Source: Bacteroidaceae bacterium (GTDB taxonomy: Bacteria > Bacteroidota > Bacteroidia > Bacteroidales > Bacteroidaceae). Taken from it: a DNA stretch of 63,702 bases. The translations under genes and the position numbers were made by a program. The DNA is taken from assembly GCA_030843315.1 (NCBI GenBank), contig JAUUPT010000018.1:1-63702 (forward strand), in the 5' to 3' direction. Below, piece by piece: positions 8,317-18,625 of the stretch; positions within the stretch are counted from its first letter, which is position 1; each line of letters begins with the position of its first letter. The notes under the pieces were generated by a model. The model searched no databases. It had not been told where the DNA came from and saw only the letters and a program-made list of their open reading frames with translations.

Positions 8317-9798
8317 ATGAAAAACTCAATCATTACAATTGACCAAAGTACATCTGCCACCAAAATCATGCTTTTCAACGAAAAGTGTGAAATGATACGT
8401 CGCGTCAACGTGAGTCATCAGCAGTATTATCCGCAAGTAGGCTGGGTAGAGCACGATGCTGAAGAAATTTATCAGAATGTGCTGAAGGGAGTGGCTGAAC
8501 TGTTGAAGGGTGAAACGCTGGATAGTGCAGCTTATTCATTGGCTATCACCAACCAACGTGAAACGGTGGTGGTATGGAACCGGCATACGGGAAAACCGGT
8601 ATGCAACGCTGTGGTATGGCAGTGCATGCGTGGGGCAGACTTCTGCAATGAACTGAAGAAGCAAGGCTACAGTGAAATGGTGCAGGCAAAGAGCGGCTTG
8701 TTGATAGATCCTTACTTCTCGGCCAGTGGTGTGAAGTGGATACTTGATAATGTGGAGGGTGCACGCAAGGCTGCTGACAATGGAGATTTGCTGATGGGAA
8801 CGATTGATGCGTGGCTCATCTGGAATTTGACGGGTGGCAAACGCCATGTCACAGATTACACCAATGCTTCCAGAACTTTACTATTTAATATCCATACTCT
8901 GCAATGGGATGATGATTTATTGAAACTGTTCACTATTCCTGAAAGTATGATGCCCGAAGTATTGCCATGCGATGCTGTTTTCGGAGAAACGACAATTGGC
9001 GGTCTATTCAGGGAACCTGTTGCTATTGCAGGTGTATTGGGAGATTCGCATGGTGCATTGACCGGTCAGATGTGTTTTGAGGAAGGATTGGGTAAGACCA
9101 CCTATGGTACGGGCTCATCGGTAATGGTAAATATTGGTGGGAAAGCAGTGCCGGCTCCTCAAGGTTTGGTTACTTCTGTAGGTTTTGCCGCTTTTGGCAA
9201 AGTGTTTTATGCTTTCGAAGGTAATATTCATTGCACCGGAGCCACAATAAGCTGGTTGGAACAAAAACTGAAGATGATTGCATCGCCGGGTGAGGCCGAA
9301 ACACAAGCTGTTGCGGTTAAGGATAACGGAGGCGTGTACTTTGTCCCTGCTTTTGCAGGATTGGGTGCTCCCTGGTGGCACAGCGAAGCAAAGGCTGCTA
9401 TTTCCGGCATGACTTTAGGAACCGGACGGGCCCACATCCTCAGGGCTGCCCTTGAGTCTATAGCCTACCAGGTGAATGATCTGGTAAAAGCTATGACTTG
9501 TAAGGCCGGCATCGGGCTGAAAGAACTTCGCGTAGACGGTGGCCCTACAAAAAACAAGTTCCTGATGCAATTCCAGGCAGACTGCCTGCGTGTCCCTATC
9601 GACTGTTCGGATATTGAAGAAGCCTCGGCACTGGGTGCTGTGGTGATGAACGGAATAGCCCGTAAAGTATGGACCGGCTTTGAACAAGTAGCTGCCTTGC
9701 GCAGAAGCCGATGCCGAATAACCCCACAGGATAATGCGCAACTGATGCACGGCTGGTACGAGGGCTGGCTGAAAGCTGTGAACCAATTAATCAAATAG
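8317..9798 (+). CDS. FGGY-family sugar kinase, glycerol-kinase-like; candidate apulose kinase
   Basis: The 493-residue protein shows the FGGY two-domain layout: IDQSTSATK at the N-terminus, NQRET (79-83), DPYFSASG near 131, GDSHGALTG (242-250), YGTGSS, and AALESIAYQV in the C-terminal domain. It is nearest to glycerol kinase: Arg81, Glu82, Tyr133 and Asp243 match GlpK glycerol-binding residues, but the GlpK glutamine after the aspartate is Ser244. Such a change suggests a bulkier substrate than glycerol. Between a transketolase and an isomerase, phosphorylation of a ketose (apulose or related) is the most coherent role. Glycerol kinase proper is a less likely alternative. Confidence 0.8.
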   Translation: MKNSIITIDQSTSATKIMLFNEKCEMIRRVNVSHQQYYPQVGWVEHDAEEIYQNVLKGVAELLKGETLDSAAYSLAITNQRETVVVWNRHTGKPVCNAVVWQCMRGADFCNELKKQGYSEMVQAKSGLLIDPYFSASGVKWILDNVEGARKAADNGDLLMGTIDAWLIWNLTGGKRHVTDYTNASRTLLFNIHTLQWDDDLLKLFTIPESMMPEVLPCDAVFGETTIGGLFREPVAIAGVLGDSHGALTGQMCFEEGLGKTTYGTGSSVMVNIGGKAVPAPQGLVTSVGFAAFGKVFYAFEGNIHCTGATISWLEQKLKMIASPGEAETQAVAVKDNGGVYFVPAFAGLGAPWWHSEAKAAISGMTLGTGRAHILRAALESIAYQVNDLVKAMTCKAGIGLKELRVDGGPTKNKFLMQFQADCLRVPIDCSDIEEASALGAVVMNGIARKVWTGFEQVAALRRSRCRITPQDNAQLMHGWYEGWLKAVNQLIK

Positions 9799-9832
9799 AA
9801 TAATCTTTATAGTAATAAATTTAATACCGACA

Positions 9833-11263
9833 ATGACAATGGAAAACAAGAAAAAAATGTGCTTTGGCATTATTATCGGCACCCGTGCTTATTTCAATTC
9901 AGAATTGGCAAAAGACGTTCGTAAACAACTGTTGAAAACCCTTGCCGATGAGGGTTATGACTATGTAATTCTGCCCGAAGATGCAACTCCGACCGGCAGT
10001 AGTAGTATCGAGACCCGTGAAGATGGTCTGAAGTGTGCCGACCTCTTCCGGCAGAATCGTGACCGTATTGACGGCATCATCGTTTCATTGCCGAACTTTG
10101 GTTTTGAGATTGGCATTATCAATGCTATCAGTGTAGCAAATCTGAATGTCCCTGTTCTGGTGCAGGCATGCGATGACGAAAATGACAAGGTTGACTTGGA
10201 CAGCCGTCGTGATGCTTTCTGTGGTAAGATATCGGTTTGTAATAACCTTTATCAATATGGTATACCGTTTACCGATACCACTCTACATACATATTCTATC
10301 TATTCCGACCTGCTGGTTAAAGACATCAATAAGTTTGCGGGTATCTGCCGTGTAGTCAATGGTTTGCGTCATGCCCGTATTGGAGCTATCGGTGCTCGTC
10401 CTGCCGGCTTCCAGACTGTACGTGCCAGCGAAAAACTGTTGCAAAAGAGTGGTATTACAGTAGTACCGGTAGATCTTTCGGAGATTCTTGGTGCTGCCCG
10501 CAAAATAGAAGATACGGATGCCGGATTACTGAAAAAGTTGGAGGAGATTAAGTGTTATGCCGCCGTTCCCAGGGAATATAGCGATAAGTTAGTGCTGCAG
10601 GCAAAATTCGGTGTGGCTGTGGAGCGTTGGATTGAAGCGAATCAGATTGATGCTGTTGCTGTTCAATGCTGGGATTCTTTGGAACAGAACTATGGCTGTG
10701 CGGCTTGTGTAACAATGAGTATGCTGGGCGAGAAACTGCTTCCCGCAGCTTGTGAGGTCGATATTGCAGGCGCTGTATCCATGTATGCTTTGACATTGGC
10801 TGCAAAAGGACAGTCGGCATTGCTCGATTGGAATAACAACTTTGCAGAAGACCGTAACAAATGTGTATGTACACACTGCGGTAACTTCCCGAAATCATTC
10901 GTGCAGAATGACTTGAAGCTCGGTACGTTGGGCGTTTTGGGGCGCACCTTGGGTAAGGTAAATACATTTGGTGCCGTCTATGGCAAAGTTACCAAAGGAG
11001 ATTTCACTTTCTTCCGTATCTCCACCGATGATACCAAGGGATGTATCAAAGCCTATCTGGGTATCGGTGAAATAACCGATGATCCGTATGGAATGGATGG
11101 ATGTATTGCCGTCACTAAGGTGAATAATCTGCAGAGCTTAATGAAGCACATTTGCAAGAACGGTTATGAACATCATGTAGCTATGGTTCGCAATGATGTG
11201 AAGGATATTCTGAATGAGGCCATCGATAATTATTTGGGATGGAACTTATATGTACATGAATAA
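9833..11263 (+). CDS. L-fucose/L-arabinose isomerase-like sugar isomerase
   Basis: The 476-residue protein belongs to the fucose/arabinose isomerase fold: an N-terminal Rossmann-like region (about 10-160), a central domain with AVQCWDSLEQNYG, and a metal-site segment AACEVDIAGAVSM whose glutamate aligns with a Mn2+ ligand, then a C-terminal beta-barrel domain. It would convert the imported aldose to the ketose used by the neighbouring kinase; for an apiose pathway that is D-apiose to D-apulose. The specificity is inferred from the operon only. A second ATG lies two codons downstream. Confidence 0.72.
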   Translation: MTMENKKKMCFGIIIGTRAYFNSELAKDVRKQLLKTLADEGYDYVILPEDATPTGSSSIETREDGLKCADLFRQNRDRIDGIIVSLPNFGFEIGIINAISVANLNVPVLVQACDDENDKVDLDSRRDAFCGKISVCNNLYQYGIPFTDTTLHTYSIYSDLLVKDINKFAGICRVVNGLRHARIGAIGARPAGFQTVRASEKLLQKSGITVVPVDLSEILGAARKIEDTDAGLLKKLEEIKCYAAVPREYSDKLVLQAKFGVAVERWIEANQIDAVAVQCWDSLEQNYGCAACVTMSMLGEKLLPAACEVDIAGAVSMYALTLAAKGQSALLDWNNNFAEDRNKCVCTHCGNFPKSFVQNDLKLGTLGVLGRTLGKVNTFGAVYGKVTKGDFTFFRISTDDTKGCIKAYLGIGEITDDPYGMDGCIAVTKVNNLQSLMKHICKNGYEHHVAMVRNDVKDILNEAIDNYLGWNLYVHE

Positions 11264-11296
11264 GGAGTCGCACCGTAAAAACTGGGAAGAAAAACT

Positions 11297-12313
11297 ATGA
11301 TACTCGTTGATAACTATGTTTTAGCCATTTTGTGTTGTGCCTATTGCTGCCTCTGCTGGGGCTCATGGGCCAACACGCAGAAAATGGTGACTTCGAAAAG
11401 CTGGAGTTTCGAGCTTTTCTATTGGGACCTGACTTTCGGCTTATTCTTTACGGCTCTGCTGGGTGCTCTTACTTTGGGAAGCTTGGGCAGCGAAGGGCGT
11501 ACCTTCTTTGAAGACTTGGCGGCGATGGACTGGAGTAGTATGAAATATGCGCTGCTGGGAGGTATCGTCTGGAATTTTGGAAACATCTTCCTTACGGCTG
11601 CCATCGCTGTGGCAGGTATGTCAATCGGATTCCCAATCGGTGGTGGTCTGGCCTGGATTGGCGGCATTATTTTTAATTATATGCTTATCTCTTTGGCGGG
11701 TGAGGTTTATCCCGGAAATCAAACGTTGCTTTGGATCGGTGTCGCAATAATCGTTATTGCTATTTATATCTGTGGTCAAGCTTATGGTAAGATGTCGGCA
11801 AGCAATGCTTCCACTCCGAAAAAAGGTATTCTACTGGCTATTGTTGCGGGGCTGGCCATTATGTTCTTTTATGGCTTGGTTGTGAAATCGCTCGACCCAC
11901 AATATGTTACGGGCGGTACCGGAACACTAACTCCTTATACGGGTGTATTTTGCTTCGCTGCAGGAGTGCTTGTCACTACTCCTGTCTTCAATGCCTTTGC
12001 TATGAGCCATCCGGTGCAGGGCAATAAGGTGACGATGAAGGATTACCTGAAAGGCGATGCACGTACGCATCTTGTCGGCATGCTGGGTGGTTTCATCTGG
12101 ATGAGTGGCATGGTGGTTAGTTTTATGGGAGCCGGCTCTGCCAACCCTGCCATATCTTATGCACTGAGCAATGCTGCACCGGTTGTAGCCATGATCTGGG
12201 GATTCTTTGTATGGAAGGAATTTAAAGGTGCTCCGAAAGGTACCATACCTCTGATTGCAATCATGTTTGTGATGTTTGTAATAGGGCTGGTGCTGATAAC
12301 TATCTCAAACTGA
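11297..12313 (+). CDS. DMT-superfamily sugar permease (RhaT/GRP-like)
   Basis: The 338 residues form about ten hydrophobic helices, with conserved-looking glycine-rich segments GIVWNFGNIFL, GMSIGFPIGGGLAWIGG and SYALSNAAPVVAMIWG. The layout resembles the rhamnose:proton symporter and glucose/ribose-uptake branches of the drug/metabolite transporter superfamily. It should bring the monosaccharide freed in the periplasm across the inner membrane for the isomerase encoded just upstream. It is the last cytoplasmic-pathway gene before susC, all with gaps under 40 bp. Substrate not determinable from sequence. Confidence 0.75.
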   Translation: MILVDNYVLAILCCAYCCLCWGSWANTQKMVTSKSWSFELFYWDLTFGLFFTALLGALTLGSLGSEGRTFFEDLAAMDWSSMKYALLGGIVWNFGNIFLTAAIAVAGMSIGFPIGGGLAWIGGIIFNYMLISLAGEVYPGNQTLLWIGVAIIVIAIYICGQAYGKMSASNASTPKKGILLAIVAGLAIMFFYGLVVKSLDPQYVTGGTGTLTPYTGVFCFAAGVLVTTPVFNAFAMSHPVQGNKVTMKDYLKGDARTHLVGMLGGFIWMSGMVVSFMGAGSANPAISYALSNAAPVVAMIWGFFVWKEFKGAPKGTIPLIAIMFVMFVIGLVLITISN

Positions 12314-12351
12314 TGTTTTTAAAATTCATTGTTAACCCAAAATAGTATTAA

Positions 12352-15300
12352 ATGAAAACAATTGTAACGCAAATTAGGCAGAAAAGGTTAATGGCCCTGG
12401 TGCTATTCCTTTTGGTAGGTATGACATCTGTTTTTGCACAGAAACAAGTGAATGTGTCTGGTAAGATCATTGATGAACTTAACGAACCGATGATTGGTGT
12501 AAGCGTATTTGAAAAAGGCACTACAAATGGTGTAATAACTGATCTGGATGGTAATTATACTTTGTCGGTGGCTGAGGGCGCTACCATTATTTATTCTTAT
12601 ATCGGATATATAACCCAGGAAAAGAAGGCTGTTGCCGGTACTATGAATATTATACTGAAAGAAGATACCAAGACTTTGGATGAAGTAGTAGTAGTAGGAT
12701 ATGGTGTACAGAAGAAAAGCTCTGTAACAGGAGCCATATCTTCGGTAAAGGCGGAAGATTTTGAGAATCGTACCATTACCAATGCAGAACAGGCCTTGCA
12801 GGGAAAGACAGCCGGTGTACAGATTATTTCTGCATCCGCAGCTCCGGGCTCAAATCCTGCTATCCGTATTCGCGGTTATAGCAGTAATGCCAGTTCTGAC
12901 CCTCTATACGTAGTCGATGGTTTGCGCACGAAAGATATCAGCAATATCGACCCGAATGACATTGAAAGTATGGAAGTACTGAAAGATGCAGCTTCTGCTG
13001 CTATCTATGGTGCACAGGCGGGCAATGGCGTCGTTCTGATTACCACCCGGAAGGCAAAGAAGGGAATTCGCCGTATTTCTTATGATTTCCAGCTGTCTTC
13101 ACAGTCTCTGGGACGTACTCCCGATATTTTGAATTCTCAGGAATATGTCAATTATATGACTGAGGGTAACCTTATCCCCAGAGAAACAATAGATAGATAT
13201 TGGGATGGAAAGACAAATACCGATTGGGTGAACGAAACGTTTGAATCGTCCATGATGCAACGTCACAACGTTAACTTCCAGGGAGCTAATGAAAACGGTT
13301 CATTGTTTGCTTCGCTCTCTTATTTAAGTAACAATGGTCCTATTGTAGGCGATAAAGATGTTTTTGACCGTATTACCGGTACTGTCAATGCTGATTATAA
13401 AGTGAAGGACTGGCTGAAGTTTACGACCAACAATTCATTCTCCCGTTATCATGTACAGTCTGTAAGCGAAGGTTCTGCAACCGGTTCTCTTATGTTGTCT
13501 GCCATTCAGCTTGATCCTTTGACTCCTGTCACCTATGCACCAGACAAACTGCCTGATACCATGATTAACTATATGAATCAAGGCCATACTTTGCTTCAGA
13601 ATGCCAATGGGGACTATTATTCAATTTCTCCTTACGGTGATTCCAATAATATCAATCCGTATATAATGCGCGACCGTGGTACGACAAAAAGAGACGGCTT
13701 TGTATTCAGTGGCTCTACGTATCTGGACTTTACTCCCATCAAGGAGTTGGTTATTACTTCACGCTTAGGTTACCGTTATACCTATAGCAACTCTTACGGC
13801 TATACGATGCCTAATATTACTTGTTCGGACCTTTATCAGGACTATGTATCTGTGAATGCTACAAGCTCGAATACCACTTACTGGCAATGGGAAAACTTTG
13901 CCAACTATACCAAGACATTTGCAGATAAGCACAATGTAAACGTTATGGTTGGTATGTCTTATTCTTCCAATACCTCTTTTGGCGTGACGGGTGGCATCAA
14001 CGGTAGCCGTTCCGGTGATAAACTCGATTTGGGTATTACCAAGCTGGATCCCAATTATGCATACTTTGCTTATCAAACGGGTACGGCAACTCGTACGGTT
14101 AGCGGTGGTGAAAAGCGCAGATATGCAAATCTCTCATACTTCGGCAGAGCTTCTTACGATTATGCAGGCAAGTATTTTGCCCAGTTTACCCTGCGTGCCG
14201 ATGCTGCCGATTTGTCTATTCTGCCTTTGCAGAAACGTTGGGGATATTTTCCGGCCGTATCTGTCGGTTGGGTGCTTTCCAATGAGAAGTTCATGGAAAA
14301 TGTCAAGGCAATTTCTCACCTGAAATTGCGTGCAAGTTGGGGACAGAATGGTAGTATTGCCGGCTTGGCAGATTATATGTATGACGCTACAATCCTGTCT
14401 GAAATCAGTTATCCCATGACCAATGATGTGTCTTATGAGACCGGTTCATTACCATCGGCAACCGGTAACTATGAATTGAAATGGGAAACTTCCGAACAGA
14501 TTGACTTGGGAGTTGACCTACGTATGCTGAACGACCGTTTGAGCTTTGGTGTGGATTATTATGAAAAGAAAACAAAGGATTTAATTGTAACCGGTATTAC
14601 TCCTTCGTTGATAGTAGGTAATACTACCTCGCCAATGAATGCCGGTAACGTCAAGAATAGCGGCTTTGAATTCGAACTGTCGTGGCGTGATCATATCAAA
14701 GACTTCAGTTATAGCGTGAAAGCCAATATTGCAACCTTGAAAAATAAGGTGACTTATCTGCATGAGACCCTGGAACGTATCCAAAGTACGACAAGTGCAG
14801 GCATTGGTGTTATGAACTACTTTGAAGAAGGGCACCCCATTTGGTATATGCGTGGCTACAAATGTACGGGTATTGATCCGGAAACGGGTGACCCTGTCTT
14901 TGCCGACTTGACTGATGATGGCATTATTGGAGATGCCGACCAAGTGGAGATTGGCTCTGCCATACCCGATTTTACTTATGGCATCACCTTGACAGCTGCG
15001 TGGAAAGGCTTTGATTTGACTGTTTTCGGATCCGGTTCACAAGGTAATGATGTATTTGCAGGTTATAACCGTACTTCCCGTATGAAGGCAAATACTTTGA
15101 AAGAATTCTATGACGGTCGTTGGACTAAAGCCGGTGATAATGCAAAATATGCTCGTTCCAATCCCGGCAATTATGACAAATATTTGAAGAGTTCCAAGTT
15201 TGTCTTTGATGGTTCATATTTCAAAATTAAACAGATTCAATTGGGGTATAATCTGCCTAAGAATCTGCTGAAGAAAGTGTCTTTAAGCAATCTTCGTCTC

Positions 15301-15447
15301 TATTGTTCTTTGGATGACTTCTTTACCTTTACTAAATATCCGGGATTCGATCCTGAATTCACAAGTACAGGTAATGCAATGGGGTTGGATATGGGTTCTT
15401 ATCCATCCAGTAAGAAGGTTGTATTTGGTCTTAATGTAGCATTTTAA
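12352..15447 (+). CDS. SusC-like TonB-dependent outer-membrane transporter
   Basis: The 1031-residue protein has a signal peptide ending near VFAQ, a carboxypeptidase-regulatory-like domain (about 32-110), the TonB-box-like segment DEVVVVGYG, a plug domain (ALQGKTAGVQI to NGVVLITTRKA) and a 22-strand-type barrel ending in an aromatic residue (LNVAF). It imports a glycan or glycoside captured by the SusD lipoprotein encoded 20 bp downstream. Its position right after a cytoplasmic sugar-phosphate operon is unusual: uptake and catabolism appear to be one transcription unit. Only 35-45% similar by eye to the second SusC at 35734. Confidence 0.92.
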   Translation: MKTIVTQIRQKRLMALVLFLLVGMTSVFAQKQVNVSGKIIDELNEPMIGVSVFEKGTTNGVITDLDGNYTLSVAEGATIIYSYIGYITQEKKAVAGTMNIILKEDTKTLDEVVVVGYGVQKKSSVTGAISSVKAEDFENRTITNAEQALQGKTAGVQIISASAAPGSNPAIRIRGYSSNASSDPLYVVDGLRTKDISNIDPNDIESMEVLKDAASAAIYGAQAGNGVVLITTRKAKKGIRRISYDFQLSSQSLGRTPDILNSQEYVNYMTEGNLIPRETIDRYWDGKTNTDWVNETFESSMMQRHNVNFQGANENGSLFASLSYLSNNGPIVGDKDVFDRITGTVNADYKVKDWLKFTTNNSFSRYHVQSVSEGSATGSLMLSAIQLDPLTPVTYAPDKLPDTMINYMNQGHTLLQNANGDYYSISPYGDSNNINPYIMRDRGTTKRDGFVFSGSTYLDFTPIKELVITSRLGYRYTYSNSYGYTMPNITCSDLYQDYVSVNATSSNTTYWQWENFANYTKTFADKHNVNVMVGMSYSSNTSFGVTGGINGSRSGDKLDLGITKLDPNYAYFAYQTGTATRTVSGGEKRRYANLSYFGRASYDYAGKYFAQFTLRADAADLSILPLQKRWGYFPAVSVGWVLSNEKFMENVKAISHLKLRASWGQNGSIAGLADYMYDATILSEISYPMTNDVSYETGSLPSATGNYELKWETSEQIDLGVDLRMLNDRLSFGVDYYEKKTKDLIVTGITPSLIVGNTTSPMNAGNVKNSGFEFELSWRDHIKDFSYSVKANIATLKNKVTYLHETLERIQSTTSAGIGVMNYFEEGHPIWYMRGYKCTGIDPETGDPVFADLTDDGIIGDADQVEIGSAIPDFTYGITLTAAWKGFDLTVFGSGSQGNDVFAGYNRTSRMKANTLKEFYDGRWTKAGDNAKYARSNPGNYDKYLKSSKFVFDGSYFKIKQIQLGYNLPKNLLKKVSLSNLRLYCSLDDFFTFTKYPGFDPEFTSTGNAMGLDMGSYPSSKKVVFGLNVAF

Positions 15448-15467
15448 TCCTTAATTCAATACGCAAT

Positions 15468-17015
15468 ATGAAAGCAAAATATATCTTATCAAGTTTAATC
15501 CTTGCCGGTTGCGTCCTCTTTTCCTCTTGTGTGGATAATTTGGATATCAAGCAACACGGTGTAAGTACTTTCGATGATTTCTATAAAACAGATGCAGAGG
15601 CGGAAGAAGCCATTATTGCTTGCTATAGTAATTGGAAAGCCACTTATGCGCCTGCATTCTGGTTGAAGAATCTTCTTTCGGACGATTGTTATGCGGGAGG
15701 TGAAAGCTGGACGGCTGCAAGTGCACAGTTGTTGTCGACTTATACATTCGATTCAGATTTCTCTCATATCAAGACACTGTACACAAACCTTTATAAAGTG
15801 ATATATGCGGCCAATATCGTGTTGCAGTATGTTGGCGAAGATTCTGCAGTGAAACTTCGTGCGCGTGCAGAGGCAAAGGTGTTTCGTGCCATGTCTTATA
15901 TAGAATTGATCAGTCTTTGGGGAACTCCGCCATTGGTAGACCATCCGCTGGCTTCGGGCGAGTACGCGCAGGCCAATGGCAATACGGATGCTTTGTGGGC
16001 ATTGGTCAATCAGGATTTGACGGATGCTGCCAATAGTGGCGACCTGGACGAGAAGTCGGATGTTGACAAGTTTACTTATCGCATCACCAAACAGTTTGCA
16101 CAGGCTTTGCTGGGTAAGGCATATGTTTACCAGGAAAATTACAGTGCTGCTGCTACTGTGCTTGAAGATGTAATAAACAGCGGTAAGTATGAGTTGTACA
16201 GCGATTATGAGAATATTCAGACAACTAAAGGTGAGGCCAATAGCGAAAGCATGTTCGAGAGTAACTATGTTTACGATGCCAATAATGCGACCAGCATTAT
16301 GAGTGATATGATTTGGGTATACGTACACTGGCGTGGCGATATGCTTTCTTTCAATGAACCTACCCAGGTTTATTCTCATGGTGGCTGGGGATTCTTCAAT
16401 CCGACTAAAGAAAGTTATGATGCGTTTGTTGAGATGGGTGATACCTACCGGTTGAATGCTTCCATCAAAACATACGGGCAAATGGAAGATATGGGTATTT
16501 CATTGAATGCTTCCGTTGCATATATGTACGACAATGCCGGTTATTTCAGTTGGAAGTACCGTGTCTATGAAGAAGACGTTATCAACTATTATTTTTTGCG
16601 TTGTCCAAATAATACCCGCGCTATGCGCTATGCAGAGGTTTTATTGCTTGCTGCCGAAGCTAATTTGCAGGCAGGTAATGCTGCGAAGGCTGCCGAATAC
16701 GTAAACAAAGTGCGTACCCGTGCTCAATTGCCGGCTTTAGGTAGTGTTTCAATGGATGATATCAAGAAAGAGAAACGCTTGGAACTTTGGATGGAAGGTT
16801 GCCGTTATCAGGATTTAATTCGCTGGGGCGATGCGGCAACTGTGCTGGCTAAGAGAGGTCAGGAAAGACCGGCTCTTTATAAAGACGGTCGTGTAAGTTG
16901 GGATGAACAGAAGAATGCTTCCGTGGGCTTTAAGACCGGTAAGCACGAATTGCTTCCATTCCCTGCAACAGAAATGAATGTTAATAAAAATATGACCCAG
17001 AATCCGGGTTGGTGA
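15468..17015 (+). CDS. SusD/RagB-family glycan-binding lipoprotein
   Basis: The 515-residue protein has a lipoprotein signal with SSC near residue 21 and the SusD-like N-terminal domain (DNLDIKQHGVSTFDDFYKT) with TPR-like helices. The RagB C-terminal signature is EVLLLAAEANLQAG...NKVRTRAQL, then KEKRLELWMEG and LLPFPATEMNVN near the end. It forms the surface lid of the SusC transporter immediately upstream and selects the ligand. Confidence 0.92.
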   Translation: MKAKYILSSLILAGCVLFSSCVDNLDIKQHGVSTFDDFYKTDAEAEEAIIACYSNWKATYAPAFWLKNLLSDDCYAGGESWTAASAQLLSTYTFDSDFSHIKTLYTNLYKVIYAANIVLQYVGEDSAVKLRARAEAKVFRAMSYIELISLWGTPPLVDHPLASGEYAQANGNTDALWALVNQDLTDAANSGDLDEKSDVDKFTYRITKQFAQALLGKAYVYQENYSAAATVLEDVINSGKYELYSDYENIQTTKGEANSESMFESNYVYDANNATSIMSDMIWVYVHWRGDMLSFNEPTQVYSHGGWGFFNPTKESYDAFVEMGDTYRLNASIKTYGQMEDMGISLNASVAYMYDNAGYFSWKYRVYEEDVINYYFLRCPNNTRAMRYAEVLLLAAEANLQAGNAAKAAEYVNKVRTRAQLPALGSVSMDDIKKEKRLELWMEGCRYQDLIRWGDAATVLAKRGQERPALYKDGRVSWDEQKNASVGFKTGKHELLPFPATEMNVNKNMTQNPGW

Positions 17016-17050
17016 TGTGCGAACTGGTATTAATCAATAAATATGATATT

Positions 17051-18592
17051 ATGAATAAATTTAAATGCTTATTAATTTCAGGTCTTCTGACCGTGATGCC
17101 TGCCTGCATGCATGGGCAGAAAACGTCCAGTGAAGATTCTTCCAAACCGCGTGTCATCATTACTTGTGACCCGGAACTCGATGATTTGAATTCTCTGATC
17201 CGCTTTTTGCTTTTCAGTACGGATTTCCGGGTAGAAGGATTGATTTATGCCAGCAGCCAGTTCCATTGGAAAGGCGACGGACACGGTACCAAGTGGTATG
17301 TGCCCGGACGGGAATATTCTCGTAATGGGATAGATTATCCACCGATGGAGAGTTGGCGTTGGGACCCGAACGAGCGTTTCATTGACGATGCGGTAGAGGC
17401 TTATGAGAAAGTATATCCCAACTTGAAGGTACACGATCCCTCTTATCCTACTCCCGAGTATTTGAAATCGAAAGTACGTATCGGTAACATCGAATTTGAC
17501 GGAGATATCTCTAAGGACACTCCGGGATCGGAATTGATAAAGGCTGTGTTGCTCGATGACTGTACTGACCCTGTATTTGTTAATGCTTGGGGTGGTGCCA
17601 GCACCATTGCCCGTGCTTTAAAATCCATTCAGGACATTTACGAACATACCGATGCGTGGAAAGGTATTAAGGAGAAAATAGCAAAGAAAGTAATTCTTTC
17701 CCTTTCGGGCGACCAGGACGATACTTATGCAAGATATATCAAACCTTTCTGGCCGGAACTCAGGCAGATGGAAATGGGTGGTATGACGGTCGGTCTGGCA
17801 TACAATGCTCAATTGAGGGCGTCCAAAGAGAACCAGATATTCTATTCTCCGGAATGGATGCAGGAGAATATCCGCAGCAAAGGTCCGTTCGGTGAAATGT
17901 ATCGTGTTTGGGGGGATGGTAAGCAGATGGTGAAAGGTGACAAATTCGACTTCTTCGGGTTGGCAGGTTATACAGTCGATGAGCTCAAGAAGCAGGGCTA
18001 TGTCGTTTGGACAGGTGTGCAGCCGAAAGGCTCCTATCTGGCCGAAGGTGACACTTACTGTTATCTGAACTTGATTGGTAATGGTCTTCGCGGTCATGAA
18101 GATCCTACTTACGGTGGTTGGTGCGGTGGTAGAACTATCTTGCCGGATTCAGTCAAGAACCTTCCTCGTATGGAGCAGATGAAGTATAGAGCTGAACATT
18201 ATCCTTTGCCCGATTTTACAGCTCCGGTAATGAATGGCATGGCTGCCCGCTTCAAGTGGTCGGTTACTTCTAACTATGCTGAGGCTAATCATGAACCGAT
18301 TATTGACGGGGCTCTTGCCATGACAGGAAAACCGGGTGAGACGTTGAAGCTGAGGTATAAAGTAACGGATCCCGATAAGAATGAGGTTACTATTAAATGG
18401 TGGCAGTATGTGTCAGCCTGTACCTATAGCGGAAAGGTTGCTGTGGATAATCCGGCTACTGCCAATACAACCTTCACCATTCCTGCCGATGCCAAACCGG
18501 GTGATACGATTCACCTGATACTGGAAGCTACGGATAACGGTACGCCTCAGATGAACCGTTATCACCGCCTGATTATCACAGTAGCTGAATGA
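17051..18592 (+). CDS. Secreted nucleoside-hydrolase-like protein (DUF1593) with C-terminal beta domain
   Basis: After a signal peptide or lipoprotein leader (VMPAC near residue 19), the protein starts with VIITCDPELDDLNSL: Asp40 with Asp44-Asp45 matches the Ca2+-binding aspartate cluster of nucleoside hydrolases. A DUF1593 domain spans about 34-330, with WGGASTIARAL and LSLSGDQDD segments; a C-terminal Ig-like domain (about 420-513) resembles the cellulose-binding Sde182 C-terminal type. I start at ATG 17051 (513 residues) because the longer frame begins with TTG inside the susD stop. A related RusNH protein serves ribonucleoside scavenging in Bacteroides. In this locus it may cleave a furanoside such as an apiofuranoside; that is inference. 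Confidence 0.8.
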   Translation: MNKFKCLLISGLLTVMPACMHGQKTSSEDSSKPRVIITCDPELDDLNSLIRFLLFSTDFRVEGLIYASSQFHWKGDGHGTKWYVPGREYSRNGIDYPPMESWRWDPNERFIDDAVEAYEKVYPNLKVHDPSYPTPEYLKSKVRIGNIEFDGDISKDTPGSELIKAVLLDDCTDPVFVNAWGGASTIARALKSIQDIYEHTDAWKGIKEKIAKKVILSLSGDQDDTYARYIKPFWPELRQMEMGGMTVGLAYNAQLRASKENQIFYSPEWMQENIRSKGPFGEMYRVWGDGKQMVKGDKFDFFGLAGYTVDELKKQGYVVWTGVQPKGSYLAEGDTYCYLNLIGNGLRGHEDPTYGGWCGGRTILPDSVKNLPRMEQMKYRAEHYPLPDFTAPVMNGMAARFKWSVTSNYAEANHEPIIDGALAMTGKPGETLKLRYKVTDPDKNEVTIKWWQYVSACTYSGKVAVDNPATANTTFTIPADAKPGDTIHLILEATDNGTPQMNRYHRLIITVAE

Positions 18593-18625
18593 TTTTAAAA
18601 ATGAACTTTAATATAGAATACTAAA

